A stretch of DNA of 64,000 nt from Anaerolineales bacterium (GTDB lineage: Bacteria; Chloroflexota; Anaerolineae; JAAEKA01), in NCBI GenBank assembly GCA_020634615.1, contig JACKBI010000004.1:62001-126000 (forward strand), read 5' to 3'. The number at the start of each line of letters is the position of its first letter. The first letter of the stretch is position 1. The notes beneath the pieces are model-generated. The model was not told the origin of the DNA. It made no database searches and saw only the letters and a program-made list of their open reading frames with translations. Position numbers and translations under genes: made by a program. Positions 16,501 through 23,476 of the stretch are shown here, piece after piece.

Positions 16501-16578
16501 ATGAACTGGTCACAAGTTCAGCAGGCATATCCCAATCAATGGCTTGTCATTGAAGCGCTGGAGGCGCACACCGATTGA
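16501..16578 (+). pseudogene. Truncated 26-codon N-terminal fragment of a small protein family
   Basis: An ATG with an excellent ribosome-binding site (GGAGG at 16491-16495) opens a 25-residue frame beginning MNWSQVQQAYPNQW and closing at TGA. From memory, this start (PNQWxxIEALEAHT) matches the first residues of a family of about 80-100 residue proteins of unknown function in Chloroflexota and Firmicutes. No continuation of that family is seen in any frame after the stop, so this is most likely the remnant of a deleted gene. A functional micropeptide is an alternative. Confidence 0.45.
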
Positions 16579-16614
16579 GCGACTTGACACTGGAATTCGC
16601 GAAGGGTTAGCCAC

Positions 16615-17067
16615 GTGACAATCCGACGCGACCACGACAACGTGTCCGTAGCAGCCAACTCTGCCGTCAAGGAGAGCGCATGGCGGATGGCATCGAACCT
16701 GCTGTTCGCGCTGACGATCATCAACGTCGGCGCGGTGATGTTGACGGCATCCACGTTCAGTACGTTGTTCATGATCACCACCATCGTCAACATCGCGCTG
16801 GCGTTGGGACTGCGGCAGATGCAGTCGTGGGGGCGGATTTTGACGGTGGCGCGCTGCTTACTGGGCATCGCATTAGCGGTGGCCGTCGCTGCTACCCAGG
16901 GAGCGTATCTCGACGCGGTTGTGACAACCCTGCTGCTGGCCGGCATCGCCCTGCCGATCCTGGGGCCTCCGCGCAAGGCGAAATCGCTGGTTGGTGCCGG
17001 TCTGTTCACACTGGGCGGCGTTGCCACCGTAATCGCCCTGCTTTCATCGCTGGTCGCCGTTGGCTGA
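16615..17067 (+). CDS. Small integral membrane protein, unknown function
   Basis: The frame starts at GTG and encodes 150 residues with four predicted membrane helices (LLFALTIINVGAVML, LFMITTIVNIALALG, LLGIALAVAVAAT with AVVTTLLLAGIAL, and LFTLGGVATVIALLSSL). No conserved motif is recognised. A ribosome-binding site is not obvious. The next gene starts 30 bases downstream. The regular hydrophobic pattern and codon use support a real gene, but the start is uncertain. Confidence 0.6.
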   Translation: MTIRRDHDNVSVAANSAVKESAWRMASNLLFALTIINVGAVMLTASTFSTLFMITTIVNIALALGLRQMQSWGRILTVARCLLGIALAVAVAATQGAYLDAVVTTLLLAGIALPILGPPRKAKSLVGAGLFTLGGVATVIALLSSLVAVG

Positions 17068-17097
17068 CCACCACACCGCAGCCTGATATTTCCCGCC

Positions 17098-17904
17098 ATG
17101 CGCGCCTTTCCCTTGATCGTTCCTGACGGCCAGCCCTACCTGCTCCCCGCGGGGCCGACGGCCTGCATCCTGTTTCACGGCTACACCGCCATGCCTGGCG
17201 AGATGCGCTGGCTGGGTGACGACCTGCATGCGCGCGGGCACACGGTGCTGGGTGTGCGGCTGGCGGGCCACGGCACGCACCCGGAAGATCTGGCACGCAC
17301 TCGCTGGACTGACTGGCTGGTGGACGCCGAAGATGCACTGGCGCTTGTGGGCCATCTCAGTGAGCGAGCGGTGTTGATCGGCCAGTCAATGGGCGGGATC
17401 GTGGCTCTTCTGGCCGCGGGAACATATCCCGATCGGGTGGCTGGCGTGGTCGCCATTGCCACGCCGTTCGCAGTAACCTTGCCCAGCCGCGAAGATCTGC
17501 GCGATGTGCCGGTCGGCCAGATCCAGCGCAAGGGCGTCCCGCAGCACCGCGAATACGGCATCCGCCGCGAGGCAGTCTATCCAGCGTATGCCGCCGAATC
17601 GTTGCACAGCTTGCCCGAGCTGGGCAGCCTGCTGAAGGAGATGCGGGCCGTGCTGCCCCGTGTCGAAGCGCCGGCGCTTCTGATCCACTCGCGCGACGAC
17701 CATGCCGTGCCGCCTGAAAATATGCCTCTGATCTATGACGCGCTGGGAACCCCGTACAAAGAGATGCTCTGGCTCGATGCCATCGGTCACTCCGTGGTGC
17801 GTGATCCGCGGCGCAGGCCCGTTTTCAACCACATCAGCCGATTCGTCCAGTCGATCGCCGACTCGTCAGAGTTTCGCTTGACAGAAGCAGCGACTCGCGA
17901 GTAG
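17098..17904 (+). CDS. Alpha/beta hydrolase (carboxylesterase/monoacylglycerol lipase-like)
   Basis: The 268-residue protein has the alpha/beta hydrolase fold with an oxyanion-loop FHGYTAMPGEM, nucleophile serine in GQSMGG, acid in LIHSRDDHAV and histidine in IGHSVVRD. The HGYT... and GHG patterns resemble Est30-type carboxylesterases and bacterial monoglyceride lipases. No signal peptide, hence cytosolic. The ATG lacks a clear ribosome-binding site. Likely acts on short acyl esters; the true substrate is unknown. Confidence 0.88.
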   Translation: MRAFPLIVPDGQPYLLPAGPTACILFHGYTAMPGEMRWLGDDLHARGHTVLGVRLAGHGTHPEDLARTRWTDWLVDAEDALALVGHLSERAVLIGQSMGGIVALLAAGTYPDRVAGVVAIATPFAVTLPSREDLRDVPVGQIQRKGVPQHREYGIRREAVYPAYAAESLHSLPELGSLLKEMRAVLPRVEAPALLIHSRDDHAVPPENMPLIYDALGTPYKEMLWLDAIGHSVVRDPRRRPVFNHISRFVQSIADSSEFRLTEAATRE

Positions 17905-17954
17905 ACTGCGTTTACCGGTCCCACATCGATTTCACTACACCAGGAGGCTCTTCC

Positions 17955-18701
17955 ATGCGATATCAAACTACCACTATCGTTCGTGTCTTGCTGCTTCTGG
18001 CGCTGATTTTGACGGTACCGGCCGGCATCGCCAGCGCTGCACCGTCAGCAGCCCAGGCAACAATCTGTGAACCGCCAGCAAAAACCTTGTCCAGCGGTCC
18101 GGTTGTCGTGCAGGGCTGGGTGATCAACCACCGCGAGCAAGCGGTTGACGGCACGCGCACGCCCGAGCCGCTGGTGATAAGCGCGACCGGATCAAACGGC
18201 GCGGTGGTGACGGCGGCCGTCGCCAGCAACGGCTTCTTCAAGCTCAGTCTGACGCCGGACGTTTGGAACTTCACCATGCCACTGCCGTCGGATTGGGATG
18301 GCATTGTGCCGATCGCGCAGCGCGCCGGACTGGCAGAAACTGGCTGCACGCCGCTGCCGGGCAGGACTTCCCCATATCTGATCGTGTTCAAGATCCGCCG
18401 CCTGTTCGACGTCACCGCTTTGAAGTGGGAAGAACTGGCTGATGGCGCAGTTCAGCCCGGGCAGGCATGGACAATCACCTACAAACCGGTCAACGACCCC
18501 TTTGCGATTTTACGCACGGGGCAGACCGACGTCAACGGCGTCACCTCGGCGGCCCTCACTCCCGGCACCTGGTACATCTACGAGACGTTGAAACCGGGCT
18601 GGGCGCCGGTAACGCCCGCCGGGGTGTGGATTACCCTCGATCAATACGCGCCGCCCGGCGCGATGGATCCGGTGGTGTTCAAGAACCGGTTGGCGCACTG
18701 A
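17955..18701 (+). CDS. Secreted INHREQAVDG-family protein
   Basis: The 248-residue protein has a cleavable signal peptide (about 1-30, ending ASAAP) and two beta-rich domains. The first carries VINHREQAVDGT and SDWDGIVP; the second has FKIRRLFDVTALKWEEL, PGTWYIYETLKPGW and LDQYAPPGAMDPVVFKN, resembling prealbumin-like/Cna-B type surface repeats. The same arrangement forms the N-terminal half of the protein at 23477-25150, so these are paralogues of an unnamed extracellular domain family. AGGAGG lies seven bases upstream of the ATG, and a strong terminator follows. Function unknown; adhesion or matrix structure is plausible. Confidence 0.7.
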   Translation: MRYQTTTIVRVLLLLALILTVPAGIASAAPSAAQATICEPPAKTLSSGPVVVQGWVINHREQAVDGTRTPEPLVISATGSNGAVVTAAVASNGFFKLSLTPDVWNFTMPLPSDWDGIVPIAQRAGLAETGCTPLPGRTSPYLIVFKIRRLFDVTALKWEELADGAVQPGQAWTITYKPVNDPFAILRTGQTDVNGVTSAALTPGTWYIYETLKPGWAPVTPAGVWITLDQYAPPGAMDPVVFKNRLAH

Positions 18702-18743
18702 CCTGAGCAAGCAACCGGCTTGGCGCGGCCGGCAAGAGCATAG

Positions 18744-18784
18744 ATAGAAGAGGCTTCGACGCTGAGGGTCGAAGCCTCTTCTAT
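18744..18784. terminator. Perfect 17-bp hairpin, likely terminator
   Basis: Two 17-base arms (18744-18760 and 18768-18784) pair perfectly around a seven-base loop 43 bases after the secreted-protein gene. The arms begin ATAG and end CTAT, so the T-run is short (ATTTA follows). It could terminate both this gene and the convergent oxidoreductase gene that ends at 18930. Confidence 0.75.
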
Positions 18785-18804
18785 TTACGTTTGCCCAACT
18801 CGCA

Positions 18805-18921
18805 GTCTGCTCTGGCCGGTCTTTGCGAAGCGCCCTAAGGTTCCTCCGAAGGGGCTTACCGAACTGGACCGCTACCTTCCGGCGCTGGCTCGGTCGGAGA
18901 CCGGCCAGAGCGGGAGCAGAC
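18805..18921. repeat. Dispersed GGCCGGTCT-type element, copy 1
   Basis: A 13-bp perfect inverted repeat (CTCTGGCCGGTCT at 18810 and its complement ending at 18910) with outer GTCTGC/GCAGAC arms. Two segments recur at 32495-32619: GGCCGGTCTNTGCGAAGC, and the 17-mer TGGCCGGTCTCCGACCG (here on the minus strand). It lies between two convergent genes. Confidence 0.65.
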
Positions 18922-18929
18922 CAAGAGTC

Positions 18930-20030
18930 TCAGTCCATGGTACCAGGCAGCAGGCCGGTCGGCAGGGCGGCGGGACGATCGCAGGTGCTTTGCAGCGCTA
19001 CGTGCCGGCCCGTATCCGACGACTCGAGGATCGATTGCATTATGTCGAGCACGTGAAATGCCATGTCGCCGCTGGCGCGTTGCGGCCGTTCAGCCGTGAC
19101 GGCGTGCACCATCTCAGCCACGCCGATGCCGCGCCGCATGTCGGATCCGTGCGTCAGCGGCACTTCGCTCCAGCGATCGCTGCCGGCTCGCCGCACTTGA
19201 ACGACACCCCCGAAGATGTTGGGATCGGGAACGGACAACGAACCTTCGGATCCGTAGATCTCGATGCGTGGCAAATTGGATGACCAGACATCGAAGCTGG
19301 TGATCAGTGACGCCACCGGCCCGGCAGCAAAGTCCAGCACGCCGGCAACGTGGGTGGGCACTTCGACCGGCAGACGCCGCCCGAAATGCTCCTGGCTGGT
19401 CGCGATCCGCTCCTCAAAGGAAATACGCGCCGATCCGGTAACACGACTCACAGGCCCCAACAAGTTGATCAGGCTGGTCAGGTAGTACGGCCCCATGTCG
19501 AACAACGGGCCGCCGCCGACCTGATAGTAAAAATCGGGGTTGGGATGCCACGATTCGGGACCATGACCGGCCATAAACGCCACGGCAGCCACCGGTTGCC
19601 CGATCCAGCCATCGTCGATCAGCTTGCGGCAGGTCTGCTGCCCACCACCCAGAAAGGTATCCGGGGCACAACCGACCCGCAGCCCGCGTGCCTGGGCGGT
19701 GCGCAAAATCTGCAACCCATCTTCCCGGCTTACAGCTAAGGGTTTCTCCGAATAGACGTGCTTGCCGGCCTCCAGAATGGCGAGACTGACCTCAGTGTGA
19801 GCCAACGGCACCGTCAGGTTGACGATGATCGACACGTCAGGGTCTGCCAGCAGGTCAGCCACGCTAAGCCCTTTGGGAATGCCAAAGCGATTGGCCTGCT
19901 CCACTGCCCGCCCATAATCCATATCGGCAACCGCAGCGATTTCCAGGGCATGAAAGCCGCGACAACCTTCGACATACTCAGCAAAGATCTTGCCCGCGCC
20001 GATGAAACCGATCTTCACCTTATCTGCCAT
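18930..20030 (-). CDS. Gfo/Idh/MocA-family oxidoreductase
   Basis: The 366-residue protein has an N-terminal Rossmann domain (IGFIGAGKIFAEY), the family EKPLAVS motif with the catalytic lysine about residue 97, and a C-terminal substrate domain with GGGPLFDMGPYYL. These NAD(P)-dependent enzymes oxidise sugars, inositols or related polyols. The ATG at 20030 follows GTGAGGGA; a GTG at 20045 is also open. The upstream isomerase gene overlaps it by 11 bases, and such pairs commonly act in successive steps of cyclitol or sugar catabolism. The natural substrate is unknown. Confidence 0.88.
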   Translation of the reverse strand: MADKVKIGFIGAGKIFAEYVEGCRGFHALEIAAVADMDYGRAVEQANRFGIPKGLSVADLLADPDVSIIVNLTVPLAHTEVSLAILEAGKHVYSEKPLAVSREDGLQILRTAQARGLRVGCAPDTFLGGGQQTCRKLIDDGWIGQPVAAVAFMAGHGPESWHPNPDFYYQVGGGPLFDMGPYYLTSLINLLGPVSRVTGSARISFEERIATSQEHFGRRLPVEVPTHVAGVLDFAAGPVASLITSFDVWSSNLPRIEIYGSEGSLSVPDPNIFGGVVQVRRAGSDRWSEVPLTHGSDMRRGIGVAEMVHAVTAERPQRASGDMAFHVLDIMQSILESSDTGRHVALQSTCDRPAALPTGLLPGTMD

Positions 20031-20772
20031 GAGCCAGTCCCTCACCAGTCAGATAACGATAGCTCTCGTCTACCGCCACCATCATATCTGTCGCACAGCG
20101 ATCCAGTTCGACGATCAGCCACTGCGCACCGGTAGCGGCAGGTATGATGGCCGGGAAGTCCATCACGCCCTGCCCGACCGCGACCATGGGATCTTTTTCC
20201 GTTGCCGGCCCATCCTTGATGTGCAGCAGCGGCGCGCGGTCACCCAGTTTCTTCACCAGGGCCGTCGGATCCTGGCCGCCGGTCTTTACCCAGTAGGTAT
20301 CCACCTCGAACACCACGCCGGGATCGAGCAACTCCAGCATTATGTCGAAGCCCAATCGGTCCTCAACGCGCGCAAACTCCCACCAGTGGTTGTGATAGGC
20401 AAGTGCGATGCCGCTGGCGGCAACCACTTCGTAGGCGTCGTTGATCCTGCCGCAAAGCTGGCGGATGCTGTCAACCGTCCCAAACTCCTTTGGGCCACCC
20501 GAAAATCCCAGCGTCTTGACGCCGAACATTGCGGCGAAGTCCAGGACAGCGCTGCGTTTGTCACCCAGCGGCAGCGGTGAGTGGGCTGCTGGCGTCTGCA
20601 GACCGAGCCGGCCGAACACTTTCTCCGCCTGGGACAGGGATGCGCCGGGAATGTCAATAGTAATCTCCAGCGCGGGATAGCCGATTTCAGCCACTCGCGT
20701 GATGGTTCGTTCAAAGTCGCGCGCCAGCTGCTCGCGCACCGTGTAGGTTTGTAGTGCAATCGGAAGACTCAT
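20020..20772 (-). CDS. Sugar phosphate isomerase/epimerase (AP-endonuclease-2-like TIM barrel)
   Basis: The 250-residue protein opens with IALQTYTVREQL and carries YHNHWWEF and EVDTYWVKTGG motifs, which hold metal-binding residues in xylose-isomerase-like TIM barrels (Glu, His, Asp). It is typical of IolE/IolI or related epimerases that act with a Gfo/Idh/MocA enzyme, encoded next in the same transcript. The ATG at 20772 has AAGGAG upstream; the open frame further up has no good start. The operon is read from the promoter at 20854-20882. Confidence 0.85.
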   Translation of the reverse strand: MSLPIALQTYTVREQLARDFERTITRVAEIGYPALEITIDIPGASLSQAEKVFGRLGLQTPAAHSPLPLGDKRSAVLDFAAMFGVKTLGFSGGPKEFGTVDSIRQLCGRINDAYEVVAASGIALAYHNHWWEFARVEDRLGFDIMLELLDPGVVFEVDTYWVKTGGQDPTALVKKLGDRAPLLHIKDGPATEKDPMVAVGQGVMDFPAIIPAATGAQWLIVELDRCATDMMVAVDESYRYLTGEGLAHGR

Positions 20773-20853
20773 GGAATTACTCCTTGTTGTGTTTTGAAGG
20801 CCGGCTGGCGGTGCCAGGGTATGACACGTGATCAATCGTATTCTCGGTAAGCC

Positions 20854-20882
20854 ATTATAGTTCAATCAGTTACAAGCAGCAA
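20854..20882 (-). promoter_or_regulatory. Candidate promoter of the isomerase-oxidoreductase operon
   Basis: On the minus strand TTGCTG, a 17-base spacer and a perfect TATAAT box are present, 80 bases upstream of the isomerase start. The -35 match is weak. Confidence 0.5.
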
Positions 20883-20919
20883 CGTTACCAGACCGTCGCA
20901 CATGGCTGGACAGGCAAAT

Positions 20920-20948
20920 TTGTTGTTTTCAGTAACCTGCATGATAAT
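20920..20948 (+). promoter_or_regulatory. Candidate promoter of the RRM gene
   Basis: TTGTTG at 20920-20925 and GATAAT at 20943-20948 are 17 bases apart. If used, the RRM messenger would have a leader of about 240 bases, as in many cold-responsive genes. Confidence 0.4.
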
Positions 20949-21130
20949 AGCCTCGTCCACAATGTGGATAGCTGTCTGGCTCAAACGCAACAGGTATCCG
21001 GGTAGGTTTCTCGGCTGAGTATCTTCAGGCATCCGACGGGCGGTTGGTCGAGCAGCAGAAGTTCCTGGTCAGTGAGGTCGGAGCGGACCAGGGGGTGTCG
21101 TCCCAAATGGGCGATTCAGATCTAAGTGAT

Positions 21131-21180
21131 GCGCCGACGAGGCGCATTCGTTTGAAGGAGCGCTGGGACTGATACAGCGC
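21131..21180 (+). promoter_or_regulatory. Twin hairpins just upstream of the RRM ribosome-binding site
   Basis: GCGCC-GACGA-GGCGC (21131-21145) and GCGCTG-9-CAGCGC (21160-21180) are perfect short hairpins; the second ends directly at the AGGAGAG ribosome-binding site at 21181. They may control translation or stability in a temperature-dependent way; this is inferred from position only. Confidence 0.45.
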
Positions 21181-21192
21181 AGGAGAGTTCGT

Positions 21193-21483
21193 GTGACAAG
21201 GATCTACTGTGGGAATCTGCCGTTCAGCACCAACGATGATGAGCTTCGCGGCATGTTCGAAGACTTTGGTACCGTAAACGACGCATCCGTCGTGAGCGAT
21301 CGGGAAACAGGTCGTTCGCGTGGGTTTGGCTTCGTTGACATGGATGCCGAGGGCGCCGCGAAGGCGATCGAGGCTTTGGATGGTCAGGATTACAAGGGAC
21401 GCAACCTCAAGGTCAACGAGGCACGCCCCCGCGAAGAGCGACCACCTCAGCGAAACAATCGCAGCAGCAGCCGTCGCTACTAG
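21193..21483 (+). CDS. Single-RRM RNA-binding protein
   Basis: The 96-residue protein is one RNA recognition motif with RNP2 IYCGNLPF and RNP1 RGFGFVDM, followed by a basic, disordered tail (RPREERPPQRNNRSSSRRY region). It resembles the Rbp proteins of cyanobacteria and other bacteria, which are often cold-induced and bind single-stranded RNA. The start is GTG, after AGGAGAG. The aromatic residues needed for RNA stacking are present (Tyr in RNP2, Phe in RNP1). A long structured leader precedes it. Role in mRNA stability at low temperature is inferred from the family. Confidence 0.92.
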   Translation: MTRIYCGNLPFSTNDDELRGMFEDFGTVNDASVVSDRETGRSRGFGFVDMDAEGAAKAIEALDGQDYKGRNLKVNEARPREERPPQRNNRSSSRRY

Positions 21484-21626
21484 CCCCAAGATACGCTAGC
21501 AACCGCTAAACGATCTGTGCCCTGGCGACGTGAGCGCCAGCCGGGCATCCCGCTCAGCATCCCTGATCCGACCTCAGATCGCCTGCTGAGCCAGGGCGCA
21601 GTCAGCGTATAGACAAGCAATCAAGG

Positions 21627-21644
21627 ACCCCACGACTGTGGGGT
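21627..21644 (+). terminator. Weak terminator-like hairpin after the RRM gene
   Basis: ACCCCAC-GACT-GTGGGGT forms a perfect seven-pair hairpin, followed by only a short pyrimidine tract (TCTTTC). It lies between the RRM gene and the miaB leader. Confidence 0.5.
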
Positions 21645-21666
21645 TCTTTCATAGCCAATCGCCGTA

Positions 21667-21760
21667 CCGTTGCCCCCTCGTACAAGGGATCGACAACGGA
21701 GGCTCCCCACCAGAGCGCATCGACGCTCCGGTTCGCCTCCGTTTCGACGGAGGTTTTTTT
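21667..21760 (+). promoter_or_regulatory. Attenuator-like leader with terminator carrying the miaB ribosome-binding site
   Basis: Three competing pairings can be drawn. (1) CCGTTG 21667-21672 with CAACGG 21694-21699, with an inner CCCT/AGGG stem. (2) AACGGAGGC 21695-21703 with GCCTCCGTT 21735-21743, enclosing a GAGCG/CGCTC hairpin. (3) CCTCCGT 21736-21742 with ACGGAGG 21747-21753 around a TTCG loop, followed by seven T residues at 21754-21760. Pairing 1 blocks 2, and 2 blocks 3. The right arm of 3 holds the GGAGG that serves the miaB ATG at 21762, so this hairpin would act as terminator and as ribosome-binding-site lock. I do not recognise the class; the ligand or signal is unknown. Confidence 0.6.
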
Positions 21761-21761
21761 G

Positions 21762-23249
21762 ATGAACAAGACCTACCATATTCACACATTCGGCTGCCAG
21801 ATGAACGTCGCCGACAGCGGCCACGTCGCGGCCCAGCTCGAAGCCCTTGGCTATCAGCCGGTCCTCAAACCCGACGGCGCCGACGTGATCGTCATCAACA
21901 CTTGTGTCGTGCGCCAGAGCGCGGAAGACAAGGCGGTTGGCAAGCTGGGAGCGTTGCTGCCCCTCAAGCGTCGCAACCCAGACACCGTTATCAGCCTCAT
22001 GGGCTGCATGGTTGGCGTCAAGCCGAATCCAGTGCTGGCTGAGCGCTTCCCCTGGGTCGATGTGTTCATGCCGCCGTCCGAGCCCGGTCCGCTGATGGGT
22101 TTCCTGATGGAACGTGACCTGGCCAGCGAGTCGCGCGCCATCGACGAGGCCAGCGTCCTGGCGCGATACGCCGCCCAGGACGGCGATCTCGCCGAAGCTG
22201 GGCACGACCAGCTCGCCCTGGTTGCGTCGCCGAAGGAATTGCCGGGCCGGGCTGGCTCGGTGCTGCAATCGGTGCGCCATCTAACCCAGAACGGCGAGAC
22301 GCCCATCTCAGCGCACGTCCCCATCGTCTACGGCTGCTCGCACGCCTGCACCTTCTGCATCATTCCCTTCCGCCGTGGCATCGAGCGCAGCCGCCCATTG
22401 CAGGAAATCGTGGCTGAAATCGAAGACCTGGTCGCCCAGGGCGTCCGTGAGGTAACCTTGCTGGGCCAGATCGTGGACCGGTACGGCTATGACCTGCCGG
22501 GCCGCCGGCCAGACCTGGCCGACTTGTTGCATGCCGTACATGCGATCGATGGTCTGTGGCGCATACGCTTCCTGACCTCGCACCCCAACTACATGGACGA
22601 TCGTATTCTGCACGCCGTGCGCGACCTGCCTAAGGTTTGCGAGCATATCGAGGTGCCGATCCAGGCCGGTGACGACCAGGTGCTTGAAAACATGCGCCGT
22701 GGTTACACTTCCGACGATTACCGGCGGCTCGTAGCCCACATTCGCTCGACGATCCCCAACGCGTCCATCCACACCGACATCATCGTTGGCTTTCCCGGTG
22801 AAACTGACGCGCAGTTCAGGCGAACCTACGATGTCCTGGCAGAACTGAAACTGGATAAGGCCCATCTGGCCCGCTACTCACCGCGGCCAGGGACAGTCAG
22901 CGAGCGCAGAATGGTTGATGACGTAGCCGAGGAAGCCAAGGTCGAGCGCCATCACGCGTTGGAGGAATTGCAAGCCGTTGTCCAGAACGAGATCAACCGG
23001 CGCTTTGTTGGTGAGACTGTCGAGGTTTTGGTGGAAGACCTGCACAAGGGGAAATGGCGTGGCCGCACCCGCCAGAACAAGCTGGTCTTCTTCTCCGATC
23101 AGGAGAACTGGCGCGGCAAGCTGGCTGACGTGTTCATTACGTGGGCCGGCCCGTATTCGATGCAAGGCAGGCTGTCGAACCAGCGGCCTGGCGTCACCTC
23201 CCCCAGTATCACGCTGATGCCGTTCGAAGAAGAAGTCACCACCGTCTAG
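21762..23249 (+). CDS. miaB: MiaB-family tRNA methylthiotransferase
   Basis: The 495-residue enzyme has the UPF0004 domain with three cluster cysteines (FGCQMN, NTCVVR, MGCMVG), a radical SAM domain with Cys192, Cys196 and Cys199 (YGCSHACTFC), and a C-terminal TRAM domain (RRFVGETVEVLVE). MiaB adds a methylthio group to N6-isopentenyladenosine-37 in tRNAs reading UNN codons, using two 4Fe-4S clusters and SAM. The classical GQNVNSYG segment is GQIVDRYG here and the linker before the radical SAM domain is long, so a MiaB-like paralogue cannot be excluded. The start lies directly behind a T-run of a terminator-like hairpin, suggesting attenuation control. Confidence 0.88.
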   Translation: MNKTYHIHTFGCQMNVADSGHVAAQLEALGYQPVLKPDGADVIVINTCVVRQSAEDKAVGKLGALLPLKRRNPDTVISLMGCMVGVKPNPVLAERFPWVDVFMPPSEPGPLMGFLMERDLASESRAIDEASVLARYAAQDGDLAEAGHDQLALVASPKELPGRAGSVLQSVRHLTQNGETPISAHVPIVYGCSHACTFCIIPFRRGIERSRPLQEIVAEIEDLVAQGVREVTLLGQIVDRYGYDLPGRRPDLADLLHAVHAIDGLWRIRFLTSHPNYMDDRILHAVRDLPKVCEHIEVPIQAGDDQVLENMRRGYTSDDYRRLVAHIRSTIPNASIHTDIIVGFPGETDAQFRRTYDVLAELKLDKAHLARYSPRPGTVSERRMVDDVAEEAKVERHHALEELQAVVQNEINRRFVGETVEVLVEDLHKGKWRGRTRQNKLVFFSDQENWRGKLADVFITWAGPYSMQGRLSNQRPGVTSPSITLMPFEEEVTTV

Positions 23250-23314
23250 CGGCCTCTCCGGCAGCTTGGCCTGACACGTACGCCCCAGACCGTGTAACGC
23301 ATCGGGGAACAAAC

Positions 23315-23362
23315 GAACAAAAAAGCAAGAGGCGGGTGGCTTTAGAGCAAGTCACCCGCCTC
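23315..23362 (-). terminator. Intrinsic terminator for the LysM/INHREQAVDG gene
   Basis: GAGGCGGGTGGCTT (23329-23342) pairs with AAGTCACCCGCCTC (23349-23362), with one G-T pair and a six-base loop; on the minus strand it is followed by GCTTTTTTG. It lies 115 bases beyond the end of the minus-strand gene. The stem may also stop miaB transcripts. Confidence 0.8.
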
Positions 23363-23476
23363 CTGTTGCGGAACTACCGGCCATAACGATGGTCTAGACC
23401 ATTAGTTGCACCGGTAATTATGATGCCGGAGGGAGGACGGCGGATCCTCCCTCCGGTTATCACCAAAGGTTAATGC

